Part shown: one piece after another, positions 55,897 to 63,419 of the stretch
How positions within the stretch are numbered: the stretch's first letter is position 1
Layout: each line of letters begins with the position of its first letter
Assembly (NCBI RefSeq): GCF_000202835.1
Contig: NC_015186.1
Coordinates: 2,667,001 to 2,731,000, forward strand
Origin: Acidiphilium multivorum AIU301
GTDB taxonomy: Bacteria > Pseudomonadota > Alphaproteobacteria > Acetobacterales > Acetobacteraceae
Reading direction: 5' to 3'
Length of the DNA stretch: 64,000 bases
Notes under the pieces: generated by a model
What the model was told of the DNA's origin: nothing
What the model saw: the letters and a program-made list of their open reading frames with translations, nothing else
Databases searched by the model: none
Program-made: the position numbers and the translations under genes

Positions 55897-55940
55897 AGTT
55901 GGGAACAGGGAATTCAACGTCTGGGAGAAACGTTCATCCG
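55868..55940 (-). ncRNA. Candidate small RNA ending at the strong terminator
   Basis: About 70 bases lie between an FNR-like box (55971-55984) and the strong terminator, with no credible gene. If the box activates at -41.5, transcription would begin near 55937 with a weak TGTATC -10. The stretch includes TTTCTCCC, which could pair with ribosome sites. This is inference from spacing; no homologue was recognised. Confidence 0.35.
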
Positions 55941-55970
55941 GTTGATACAGGAGACGCGAGTGCTCCCGAT

Positions 55971-55984
55971 ATGACCTAGATCAA
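55971..55984 (-). promoter_or_regulatory. FNR/CRP-like palindrome
   Basis: The minus strand reads TTGATCTAGGTCAT; the consensus FNR site is TTGAT-N4-ATCAA. The left half matches fully, the right half is GTCAT. It lies 50 bases after the end of the sugar ABC operon and upstream of the candidate small RNA. Confidence 0.45.
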
Positions 55985-56033
55985 ACCGCGTCATTTATTT
56001 GCATGGGACAACGAACCCGCCCGGCGGACGGCG

Positions 56034-57020
56034 TCAACTCCTGCGCACCAGCCCGGTCTGGATCAGGACGGCCATCAGCAGGAAGAGGCCGGAGGCGAGG
56101 TTCTGGTAATACGAGCTGAGATTGCCGATCTGGTCGATCACGTTCTCGATGACGCCGAGCAGCAGCACGCCCGAGAGGGCGCCGGCCATGGTGCCGACGC
56201 CGCCGGTCAGCAGCACCCCGCCGATGACGGCGGCGGCGATCGAGCGCAGTTCGTCGCCCTGCCCCGCCGTCGACAGGCCGGAGGAGAGATGCGCGCCCAG
56301 CAGCGCGCCGGCGAGGCCCGCCAGCGTGCCCGACAGCACGTAAGTCGCGACCTTGACGGTGGCGACCGGGACACCGAGCATCCGCGCCGCCTCCTCGTTG
56401 CCGCCGATCGCGAACACGGCGACGCCGAAGCGCGACCGGTTCAGCACCAGCGCCGCCAGCGCGAAGCCGGCGAGCAGGATCCAGATCAGGTTGCCGACCC
56501 CGAGCAACGTGCCGTTGGCGATCTGGCCGAACAGGCCGGGGTGGAGGATGACCATGCTGCTCCTGGCCAGGACGAGGTCGAGGCCGCGCACGCCGAGCAG
56601 GGCGGCGAGCGTGACGATGAACGGCGCCATGCCGGCGCGGGCGATCAGCAGCCCGTCGATCAGCCCGACCGCCGCGCCCGCCAGGCAGGGCACCAGCAGG
56701 GCGGGCACCCAGCCATAGGGCACCGCATAGGCCGCCAGCACCGAGCCGAGGCCGATGACCGAGCCGACCGACAGGTCGAACCCGCCGAGAATGATCACGA
56801 AGGTCTGGCCGATCGTCACCAGGCCGACGAAGCTCGCCGCGACGCCGATATTCTCGAAATTGTTGACCGTCGCAAAATACGGGAAGACCGCGCTGGCGAT
56901 GATCGCGGCGATGGCGAGGACCACGATGGCGCCGCGCGACCGGATCAGCGCGATGATCCGCGCGCGGCGTTCGGTGTCCGGTGCTGCGATGCCCGCACCG
57001 GCGGCTGGCGCGCCGCTCAT
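56034..57020 (-). CDS. Sugar ABC transporter permease (YjfF/RbsC-like)
   Basis: A 328-residue permease of the ribose/galactose ABC family. Typical text is IGQTFVIILGGFDLSVGSVI, ALVLNRSRFGVAVFAIGGNE (the coupling loop) and LRSIAAAVIGGVLLTGGVGT near the C-terminus. It is the last gene of the cluster, the second of two permeases, like YjfF in the E. coli galactofuranose importer. Start overlaps the first permease stop (ATGA). Confidence 0.93.
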   Translation of the reverse strand: MSGAPAAGAGIAAPDTERRARIIALIRSRGAIVVLAIAAIIASAVFPYFATVNNFENIGVAASFVGLVTIGQTFVIILGGFDLSVGSVIGLGSVLAAYAVPYGWVPALLVPCLAGAAVGLIDGLLIARAGMAPFIVTLAALLGVRGLDLVLARSSMVILHPGLFGQIANGTLLGVGNLIWILLAGFALAALVLNRSRFGVAVFAIGGNEEAARMLGVPVATVKVATYVLSGTLAGLAGALLGAHLSSGLSTAGQGDELRSIAAAVIGGVLLTGGVGTMAGALSGVLLLGVIENVIDQIGNLSSYYQNLASGLFLLMAVLIQTGLVRRS

Positions 57021-58000
57021 CCGCCGGCCCGCTGCAGGTACAGCGCGGCGACGATGAAGGCCGCCTTGAGGATCTGCGCGTAGCTGAAATTGATGTCGTT
57101 CATGATGAAGCTCGCTCCCAGGACCTGCAGCAGCAGGACGCCGAAGACCCCACCGGCGATCGAGACCCGGCCGCCGGAGAGCGGCGTGCCGCCGATCACG
57201 GCCGCGGCGATCGCGTCAAGCTCGAAATTCAGCCCGATATAGTTGGGATCCGCCGCGCCGAGCCGGGCGGCGGCGAACAGGCCGGCAAGCCCCGCGAGCA
57301 GGCCGCTCGCCGCATAGACGGCGAACAGCGTCCGCCGCACCTTGATGCCGGCGATCACCGCCGCCGCCTGGTTGGCGCCGATGAAGACGAGGCTGCGCCC
57401 GAAGACGGTGGTGCGCACGACGAGGGCGACCGTGGCGGCCAGCGCGAGGGCGATGATCGCGACCATCGGCACCAGCGACACGGCGCCGATGCCGAGCCAG
57501 TCGAACACCCCGCCCGTGGGCAGCGACACGCGCGATCCGTCCAGCAGCGCCTCGGCGAAGCCGCGGGCGGTGACCAGCAGCGCCAGGCTCGAGATCAGCG
57601 GATTGATGTCGAGGAAGGCGATGAGCGCGCCGTTCAGCAGGCCCACCGCGAGGCCGGTGCCCAGCGCCGCGACGACGGAAACACCCGCGCCGCCCGGCAG
57701 CGCCAGGGCCATCACCGATGCGGCGAGCGCCATCGACGAGCCGACCGACAGGTCGATCCCCCGCGTGCCGATCGCCAGGCTTTGCCCGAGCGTGATGAGG
57801 ATGATCGGCGCGGCCTGGAACAGCAGGTTGCGGATCACGATCGGGTTGCGGAACCCCGGCGTGAAGATCAGGTCGACGATCACCAGCAGGGCGAAGGCGA
57901 TGTAGACGCTCTGCGCGCGCAGCATCGCCGCCGGCGTGTCGTGGCCGGCGCGCGCCGCAAGCCCGGCAAGGCGGGACGGCCTGTTCATGACGGCGCTCAT
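57017..58000 (-). CDS. Sugar ABC transporter permease (YtfT/RbsC-like)
   Basis: A 327-residue permease with LITLGQSLAIGTRGIDLSVG, the coupling loop VVRTTVFGRSLVFIGANQAA and LDAIAAAVIGGTPLSGGRVS. It is similar to the neighbouring permease but clearly a separate paralogue; the two-permease layout matches YtfT plus YjfF. Overlaps of 4 bases on both sides make it translationally coupled to the ATPase upstream and the second permease downstream. Confidence 0.93.
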   Translation of the reverse strand: MSAVMNRPSRLAGLAARAGHDTPAAMLRAQSVYIAFALLVIVDLIFTPGFRNPIVIRNLLFQAAPIILITLGQSLAIGTRGIDLSVGSSMALAASVMALALPGGAGVSVVAALGTGLAVGLLNGALIAFLDINPLISSLALLVTARGFAEALLDGSRVSLPTGGVFDWLGIGAVSLVPMVAIIALALAATVALVVRTTVFGRSLVFIGANQAAAVIAGIKVRRTLFAVYAASGLLAGLAGLFAAARLGAADPNYIGLNFELDAIAAAVIGGTPLSGGRVSIAGGVFGVLLLQVLGASFIMNDINFSYAQILKAAFIVAALYLQRAGG

Positions 58001-59526
58001 GCTCCCGCCCGCTCGTGCGGGGCGGCCAGCCGGTCGAGCACATCCTGCACGCCGGCGCCGGCGGTTTCCATCGTGTCCGCGACACGTCCCTCGTCGAGGA
58101 TCACCAGCCGGTCGGCCAGCACCATCAGCTCCTCCATTTCCGAAGACGTCACCAGCACGCCGAGGCCGCGCTCGACCAGGCGGCGGATCGCGTCATGCAC
58201 CTCGGCCTTGGCGCCCACATCGATCCCCCGCGTCGGGTCGTCGAGCATGATGGCGCGCGGGTCGGTGGCGAGGCAGCGGGCCAGCAGGACCTTCTGCTGG
58301 TTGCCGCCCGAAAGCGAGGTGATGGGCGCATCGGCGCCCGCCGTCTTGATCCCCAGCAGGCGGACGAACTCGGCCACCATTTCGGCCTGCCGGCGGCGGG
58401 AGACGAAGCCGTAGCGGGAGATGCGCCGCAGCGCGCAGGCCGTCAGGTTCTCCGCGACCGAGAGCTTCGGAAAGATCCCCTCCGCCCGCCGGTCTTCCGA
58501 CAGGAAGGCAAGGCCGGCGGCAATCGACCGCTCCGGCGCGGGGGCGGGCAGCGGCCGGCCGCCGACCTCGACCGTGCCGGCACCCGGCGTCTCGATCCCG
58601 AAACTCGCCTTCATCGTCTCGGTGCGGCCGGAGCCGAGCAGGCCGGCCAGGCCGACCACCTCGCCGGGCATGACCTCGTAGGACACGTCCCGCACCCGGT
58701 TGCGCCAGGTGAGATGGCGCGCGGCCAGCGCAGGGGCGCCCGAAGCCGCCGCGCGCGGCGCGTGCTGGCGTTGCAGCGTCTCCGCGCTCCGCCCCAGCAT
58801 CGCGGCGATCAGCGCCTGGCGCGGCAGGTCGGCGGCCGGCGCGCTGGCGACCAGGCGGCCGTCGCGCAGCACCGAGAAGCGGTCGCACAGCCGGTAACAT
58901 TCCGACAGCCGGTGGCTGACGAACAGGATCGCGATGCGCTCGGCCTTCAGCCGGTCGACCACGCGGAACAGGGTCTCGACCTCGCCACCGGTGAGCGCGG
59001 AGGTCGGCTCGTCGAGAATGACGACCTTCGCGCCGAGCCGGATGCCGCGGGCGATCGCGACCATCTGCTGGAGCCCGAGCCCGAGCGTGCCGAGCCGCGC
59101 CCGCGGATCGATGCGCAACTCGTAGCGCGCCAGCAGCGACTGCGCCTCCGCCTCCATCCGGCGCCGGTCGATCAGCCAGCCAAACCGCCTCGGCTCGTGG
59201 CCGAGGAAGAGGTTCTCGGCCACGTCCCGTTCGGGGATCAGGTTGATCTCCTGGTAGACGGCGCTGATGCCGTGGCGTTGGGCGGTGCGGGGGGAGTCGA
59301 ACCGCACCGCCGCGCCGCCCAGCCTGATCGTTCCGTCGTCAGGCTGATGGAACCCGGTCAGCAGCTTGATCAGCGTCGACTTGCCAGCGCCGTTCTCGCC
59401 GGCAAGTCCATGCACCTCGCCGGCATTGAGCGTCAGCGATACCCCCTCCAACGCCCGCACCGCACCGAAACGCCTTGAAACCCCCACAGTTTCCAGAACC
59501 GCCTCAGCATGCTTGCACCCGGCCAT
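57997..59526 (-). CDS. Sugar ABC transporter ATP-binding protein (tandem ATPase, YtfR/MglA-like)
   Basis: A 509-residue fused double ATPase. The first half has Walker A GENGAGKSTLIKLLTG, signature LGLGLQQMVAIARGIR and Walker B VVILDEPTSALTGGE. The second half has the degenerate loop GLLGSGRTETMKASFG, the signature SLSGGNQQKVLLARCLA and MLDDPTRGIDVGAK. The degenerate second Walker A is usual in this family. It lies 15 bases downstream of the binding-protein gene. Confidence 0.95.
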   Translation of the reverse strand: MAGCKHAEAVLETVGVSRRFGAVRALEGVSLTLNAGEVHGLAGENGAGKSTLIKLLTGFHQPDDGTIRLGGAAVRFDSPRTAQRHGISAVYQEINLIPERDVAENLFLGHEPRRFGWLIDRRRMEAEAQSLLARYELRIDPRARLGTLGLGLQQMVAIARGIRLGAKVVILDEPTSALTGGEVETLFRVVDRLKAERIAILFVSHRLSECYRLCDRFSVLRDGRLVASAPAADLPRQALIAAMLGRSAETLQRQHAPRAAASGAPALAARHLTWRNRVRDVSYEVMPGEVVGLAGLLGSGRTETMKASFGIETPGAGTVEVGGRPLPAPAPERSIAAGLAFLSEDRRAEGIFPKLSVAENLTACALRRISRYGFVSRRRQAEMVAEFVRLLGIKTAGADAPITSLSGGNQQKVLLARCLATDPRAIMLDDPTRGIDVGAKAEVHDAIRRLVERGLGVLVTSSEMEELMVLADRLVILDEGRVADTMETAGAGVQDVLDRLAAPHERAGA

Positions 59527-59541
59527 GCCGCTCCTCCGCCG

Positions 59542-60579
59542 TTAGAACGGCACGTTGTTCTTCAGCGCCGCCGCTGCATTCGCCGGGGTGTAGATATGAT
59601 CCGTCAGCACGATGTGCCGCGGCACCGGCTTACCGTCGAACCAGTTCTGCAGCTCGTGAAACGCGATCGGCCCGAAGCGCGGATTGGTTTCGTCATCGGC
59701 ATAGATCCAGCCGTCAACGATGTCCTGAACCCCCTGCCGGGTGCCGTCGATCGACACGATCTTGACCTGTCCCGGCTTCTTGCCGGCGTCGCGCAGCGCG
59801 GTGATCGCGCCGAACGCCATCGTATCCGCTTGGGCATAGACCGCATTCACATTCGGATGCGCGAGCAGAATCTGGCTCATCACCTTCTGCGCGTCGGTGG
59901 TGAACCAGTTACCGGTCTGCTCGGTGACGATCTTCATGCCAGGATAGGCTTTGAGCCCAGCGGCGAAGCCCTTGGTGCGCGCCACCTCCACCGAATTGCC
60001 GTAGGCGCCCTGAATCTCTGCCACCATCGCGTGGCCGCCGGTCGCCTTCGCTAGTTCTCGCGCGTCGATCTCGCCTTGCTTGAAATAGAAGTTGGAGCCC
60101 AGGAAGCTCAGATAATCGCTGCACTTCGAGCCCGCGGTCCGCCGGTCGAGGGTGAGGATGGGAATGTGCTTGGCTGCGGCCTGCGCGAAAGCCGGTTGCA
60201 AGCCGGTCGAATCCAGCGGCGCGATGATCAGCGCCTGCGCGCCTTGGTTGATCATGTTCTCGACATCGGCGACCTGGCGCGACTGGTTGCTATGCGCGTT
60301 TGTATAGATCAGCCGGCGGACATGAAACGCTTTCGCCGCATCCCGGACCGACTTGGTCTCACCGGCTCGGAACGGATTGGCATTCGATTCAGACTGGCTG
60401 AATCCGACTACGAGCTTCGACAAATTGACATGCGTAGGGTGCGGATTCACGCACACCGCCTTCGACTGCATCTGGGTCATTTTTGCCGTATCCAGGGCTG
60501 GCGCCGCCCGCGCGACTCCCACGAAGCTCAAGACGGCCGCCATCGCGCCAAGCGCCGAAGCGCTCCTGAAAATCATCAT
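59542..60579 (-). CDS. Sugar ABC transporter substrate-binding protein (YtfQ-like)
   Basis: A 345-residue periplasmic protein with a signal peptide (about 1-25, ending GVARAAP). The mature part has VVGFSQSESNANPFRAGETK, MINQGAQALIIAPLDSTGLQ, IPILTLDRRTAGSKC, AEIQGAYGNSVEVARTKGF and IVSIDGTRQGVQDI, typical of pentose/hexose receptors and closest to YtfQ. The exact sugar is unknown. The start at 60579 (or 60576) has AGGAGG 5-6 bases upstream. It is first in the operon, behind the promoter at 60629-60657. Confidence 0.92.
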   Translation of the reverse strand: MMIFRSASALGAMAAVLSFVGVARAAPALDTAKMTQMQSKAVCVNPHPTHVNLSKLVVGFSQSESNANPFRAGETKSVRDAAKAFHVRRLIYTNAHSNQSRQVADVENMINQGAQALIIAPLDSTGLQPAFAQAAAKHIPILTLDRRTAGSKCSDYLSFLGSNFYFKQGEIDARELAKATGGHAMVAEIQGAYGNSVEVARTKGFAAGLKAYPGMKIVTEQTGNWFTTDAQKVMSQILLAHPNVNAVYAQADTMAFGAITALRDAGKKPGQVKIVSIDGTRQGVQDIVDGWIYADDETNPRFGPIAFHELQNWFDGKPVPRHIVLTDHIYTPANAAAALKNNVPF

Positions 60580-60625
60580 GTTTCCTCCTTCATGACCGCC
60601 TTGACGGCGGCTAGTTGATAGTTTT

Positions 60626-60657
60626 TTATCGATAACAAGCGATCAAAAACCTGTCAA
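60626..60657 (-). promoter_or_regulatory. Promoter of the sugar ABC operon with a LacI-type palindrome
   Basis: On the minus strand a perfect TTGACA -35 (60657-60652) is followed after 17 bases by TATCGA (60634-60629). The -10 lies inside the perfect palindrome TTATCGATAA (60626-60635), whose central CG is typical of LacI/GalR operators. A repressor there would block RNA polymerase. No LacI-type gene is in the window. Confidence 0.55.
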
Positions 60658-60959
60658 TTATATTTTTTCATCAGATCGTATAAATGAAGAACAGAAAGGA
60701 AGAAATACCCGTTTTCGTGAACAAAACCGAAGGCGGGACCTTGCCGAACCCCCAAGTATTCCGAAATTGTCAAGTATTCCGAATTTAACTTGCACGGTCT
60801 CCGGGAATTATTCCTCCACCGGTTCCAAGATTAATTCGCCCTCCCTTTCCGACTTTATTCGCCCGGCTGGGCGGAGTTGGTCGGTTCGGATGTCAACGGC
60901 GGATCAAAGCCAGGCCGGCGCGGCGACGTAAAAACCAGCCACCGGGTTGTGACGTGACA
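60658..60959. other. AT-rich gene-free stretch upstream of the sugar operon
   Basis: About 300 bases with AT content far above the neighbours (for example ATTATATTTTTTCATC). It includes the 13-bp direct repeats and pairs of TTAATTCGCCC/TTTATTCGCCC words at about 60830-60860, but no open frame of interest. Confidence 0.5.
60753..60783. repeat. Pair of 13-bp direct repeats
   Basis: CAAGTATTCCGAA occurs at 60753-60765 and 60771-60783, separated by ATTGT. Similar ATTCCG words continue to about 60810. It is probably the end of the IS21 relic. Confidence 0.75.
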
Positions 60960-60997
60960 GATATGAGAACGGCCCCTGCAGGGGCCGTTCTCATATC
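60960..60997. repeat. Perfect 38-bp palindrome
   Basis: The left arm GATATGAGAACGGCCCCTG (60960-60978) is followed with no spacer by its exact reverse complement (60979-60997). It lies 23 bases after the istB relic stop. No T-run follows on either strand. Confidence 0.85.
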
Positions 60998-61020
60998 AGC
61001 TGCCTGATTGGCGGTGGGTA

Positions 61021-61421
61021 TCAGCTGTCGTTGATTTCGCCGTTCAGCTCCAGGATCTGGACGTGCTGCGTGAGACGATCGAGCAGCGCGCCGGTGCCGG
61101 AATTTCCCAGAGCGATGATGTTGTCGCAGCGCGCCAGATCGAGCACCAGCATCTTGTTCAGCGACGGGATCGCGGTGAAGTCGAAGGTATCGAGGCTTTC
61201 GACCGCCTGGAAGTGCGTCGCACGGATCCGCCGCTCCACCAGCCGGCGTTCGCGATCGAGCAGTTCCAGCTCCGCCAGCCGCAGCAGGAATTTCGGATGA
61301 TCCGCGCGATCCTTCGCGCACTCGCAGCGACCTTGGCATAGTCGCGCAGGAAGGTCGGCAGCTTCAACGCCTTCAGATGATGAGCCAGCAGCACCTGCGG
61401 CGTCTCGATCGCGCCGCTCAT
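61021..61421 (-). pseudogene. istB: IS21-family helper ATPase istB, frameshifted and internally deleted
   Basis: The N-terminus MSGAIETPQVLLAHHLKALK LPTFLRDY is typical IstB, but near 61330 the frame shifts; the match then continues in another frame (FLLRLAELELLDRERRLVER to ARCDNIIALGNSGTG). After the Walker A start GNSGTG the frame jumps directly to ALLDRLTQHVQILELNGE, the C-terminal end of normal IstB. About 115 residues, including the rest of the ATP site and Walker B, are missing in frame. It cannot be functional. Confidence 0.85.
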
Positions 61422-61614
61422 GCCGCGTCTCGGCTCGGCAAAACGCCATAATCCGCGGCAGAGGTCATCCGCACATGCGCCGCCGGCATCACTAAACCCG
61501 GCAGGGGGCTTCCTGCGCCACGACCGTGAAGATGCACGTGATCCGGTAGATTCTGTTCCCCTGTCGCGGGCAGGTCCGGTGCCCGCGACATTCCGTTTGA
61601 GCCGGCTCTGCCGG
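61422..61614. other. Gene-free stretch with an 11-bp hairpin
   Basis: Contains a perfect stem TGTCGCGGGCA (61562-61572) with TGCCCGCGACA (61580-61590), 25 bases after the padR stop on the minus strand. It may be the padR transcript end. The rest may hold istA remnants. Confidence 0.5.
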
Positions 61615-62220
61615 TCAGAGCCGTTCGATCCTGCCGGCAGCCTCGTCGATCAGCGCCACGACCTCATGGACGCGCTCCTTGTCGAGCCCGCCCTGCAGCC
61701 GGTTGATGATTACGTTGCGCAGGTTGTGCATGGCCCGCCGCACGGGCACCGCATCGAGACGGCCGCGCGCATTCCCCACCGCATCCAGCCGGGCAAGGAT
61801 CAGCGTGACCTCGTCTGCCTGTTCGGCGAGATATGCCTGGCCTTCAGTGGTGATCTCGTAGAGCTTGCGCGTACCGTCCGTGACCTGCTCGCTGGCCAGT
61901 CCCGTTTCCGCGAGCAGCGTGAGCGTCGGATAGACGATGCCCGGGCTGGGCGCATAGGCGCCGCCGGTCCGCTCCTCGATCGCCCGGATCAGTTCATAGC
62001 CATGACGCGGCTGCTCGGAGATCAGTTTGAGCAGGACCAGGCGGAGCTGGCCTCCCTCGAACATGCGGCGGCGACCATGACCATGGCGGCCAAAGCCGCC
62101 GTCATCGTCGTCGCTCCAGCCGCGACCGCCCCCGAAACCGCGGCGACCGGCGCCGAATCGCCCGGCAAGGCGCATCATTTCTTCATTCAGGCCATGCCGG
62201 CCCATGTGTCTTCCAAACAT
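61615..62220 (-). CDS. PadR-family transcriptional regulator (YqjI/NfeR-like)
   Basis: A 201-residue regulator. The N-terminal 55 residues are rich in Gly, Arg and His (GRHMGRHG, RRGFGGGRGWSDDDD, GRHGHGRRR), as in the nickel/iron-responsive regulator YqjI of E. coli. The winged helix follows: GGQLRLVLLKLISEQPRHGY, ELIRAIEERTGGAYAPSPGI and VYPTLTLLAETGLASEQ. The C-terminus is a dimerising helix. The ATG at 62220 has GAGGA upstream. Two palindromic operators lie just upstream, so autoregulation is likely. No yqjH-like reductase gene is adjacent. Confidence 0.9.
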   Translation of the reverse strand: MFGRHMGRHGLNEEMMRLAGRFGAGRRGFGGGRGWSDDDDGGFGRHGHGRRRMFEGGQLRLVLLKLISEQPRHGYELIRAIEERTGGAYAPSPGIVYPTLTLLAETGLASEQVTDGTRKLYEITTEGQAYLAEQADEVTLILARLDAVGNARGRLDAVPVRRAMHNLRNVIINRLQGGLDKERVHEVVALIDEAAGRIERL

Positions 62221-62251
62221 GACTGTCCTCGTCACTCCAATATGATGGCAC

Positions 62252-62300
62252 TAAGATATATCTTAATTAGGCCCATGCAAGACCGATCAAGATATATCTT
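62252..62300. promoter_or_regulatory. Twin identical palindromic operators for PadR
   Basis: AAGATATATCTT occurs at 62253-62264 and again at 62289-62300, 36 bp start to start. The first copy extends to TAAGATATATCTTA. They flank the probable padR promoter (minus-strand TTGATC next to the second copy and an AATTAA-like -10). Confidence 0.75.
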
Positions 62301-62302
62301 TT

Positions 62303-62488
62303 GTGTCGGTCGTAATGAACGCCCCGCAAAGGAGGCGCCGGGAACAGGCTCAACCCCTCGCAGCGGGACATGATCGTGTCGGTGTAACGCAACGCGATGT
62401 CCGGCGAAGCCTCGGTCGCGATCCGCCGCTACAGCGCAACCAGCTGGCCACGCGCCTCCGGCGTGAAATCAACCGGATAGCGCTTCAC
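62303..62488 (-). pseudogene. Broken ParE/RelE-type toxin gene
   Basis: The minus frame from a GTG at 62488 reads VKRYPVDFTPEARGQLVAL, then a TAG stop (62429-62431), then RRIATEASPDIALRYTDTIM and SRCEGLSLFPA in the same frame. This is a ParE-type start and middle with a stop where Tyr is expected. The C-terminal DDI-R-G-R-type end is missing: the frame decays and runs into the PadR operator. The GTG overlaps the antitoxin stop (GTGA). Confidence 0.75.
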
Positions 62489-62760
62489 CGGGAACCGGTG
62501 GCTTTCGCATGTTCGGCGGCCACGGCAGCGCGCATCCCGTCCATGGTGACAGCGCGTGACGGATCGGCTTTCAGCGCATCAAGAGCCGGGGCCACCTGAT
62601 CACGCAGCCACGCTTCCACCACCCGGTCATGCGCCAGCAAGGTGCGCAGCCCGTCGCGGATCACCTCGCTTTCGCTCGCATACTCGACGGCGGCAACCTT
62701 GGCAGGGATCTGCTGTGCCATTTCCTTTGGCAAGGTGATGCTCAGCCGGGTCGAGCACAT
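62485..62760 (-). CDS. ParD/CopG-type antitoxin
   Basis: A 91-residue ribbon-helix-helix protein. The N-terminal strand-helix is TRLSITLPKEMAQQIPAKVA and then EYASESEVIRDGLRTLLAHD. The C-terminal helix (VEAWLRDQVAPALDALKADP) is the toxin-binding part. An AAGGGAG lies upstream of ATG 62760. The frame is complete while its partner toxin is broken, so it is a solitary antitoxin that may still repress its own promoter. Confidence 0.85.
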   Translation of the reverse strand: MCSTRLSITLPKEMAQQIPAKVAAVEYASESEVIRDGLRTLLAHDRVVEAWLRDQVAPALDALKADPSRAVTMDGMRAAVAAEHAKATGSR

Positions 62761-63419
62761 CGCTTATGCTCCCTTCGAAATAGGATTTAATCCTTCCATA
62801 TGATGCCGATCTGTCTCGACATTCCCTGCCAGTGCCGACTTTACGCTGGCAATCTACCGGTATTCGTCGCCTCCGGTTGCCCTGGCCGACCCGGTGCCTC
62901 TTTTCCTCGGGCTCGCGGGCGGGTGTGGTTATCCGCCTGGGCGCGCAGGCCCCAGATGGACTTGTCGAGGTTGATCTCGCCGGCCCGGGCCCTTGCCGCC
63001 ATGCCGCGGAAATCCCCCCGGGCGTGCTCCTGAAACGCCCGCCGGCCGCGCCGAGATCATGCCGCAGTCCTGTCCGTCGCAATCATCGCCAGGCTTAGCA
63101 GGCAAGTTCCTCAAGACCTCGGTTTGTATTGGTATTTTGTCCGAAACCGGTACCTTCATGGGTCTCGGCGAGCTTCGCCCGGCTGGCCAAGCTCTGACAT
63201 GCACCCTTTGCGCAACGCGTTCATTTACCGGTTCAGGCTCGATGCCGTTCGCCGGCAGGCCGGGGCAGATGGTCAGCTGATCGAACCATGCATCTCGCAG
63301 CACAGCAGGAAGGCGTGCGTTTGCGGACAGCCCCTATCTCAGAGCCGGACCGAAAAATATAGTTGAACGATTACAGTAGGTTGTGATTCAGTTCGTTTGC
63401 GAAGACGGATGGAGGCACG
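62761..63419. other. Gene-poor stretch between the antitoxin and the IS5 relic
   Basis: No open frame here has recognisable family text. A short minus-strand frame around 62855-63000 (MAARARAGEINLDKSIWGLR) is coherent for about 50 residues but is not assigned. The region from about 63080 to 63420 is more AT-rich. It probably consists of decayed mobile DNA. Confidence 0.45.

Larger units (their letters stand above)
60753..61421 (-). mobile_element. IS21-family relic
   Basis: It contains the istB pseudogene (61021-61421), a 38-bp perfect palindrome (60960-60997) and at the far end two direct copies of CAAGTATTCCGAA (60753-60765 and 60771-60783, 18 bp apart). Multiple transposase-binding repeats near the ends are typical of IS21 elements. 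istA is missing apart from possible last codons above 61421. Limits are approximate. Confidence 0.6.

Noticed and set aside
62993-63280. A 95-codon plus-strand frame between the antitoxin and the IS5 relic
   Set aside because: No ribosome site, no family text and competing frames on the other strand; treated as gene-free.
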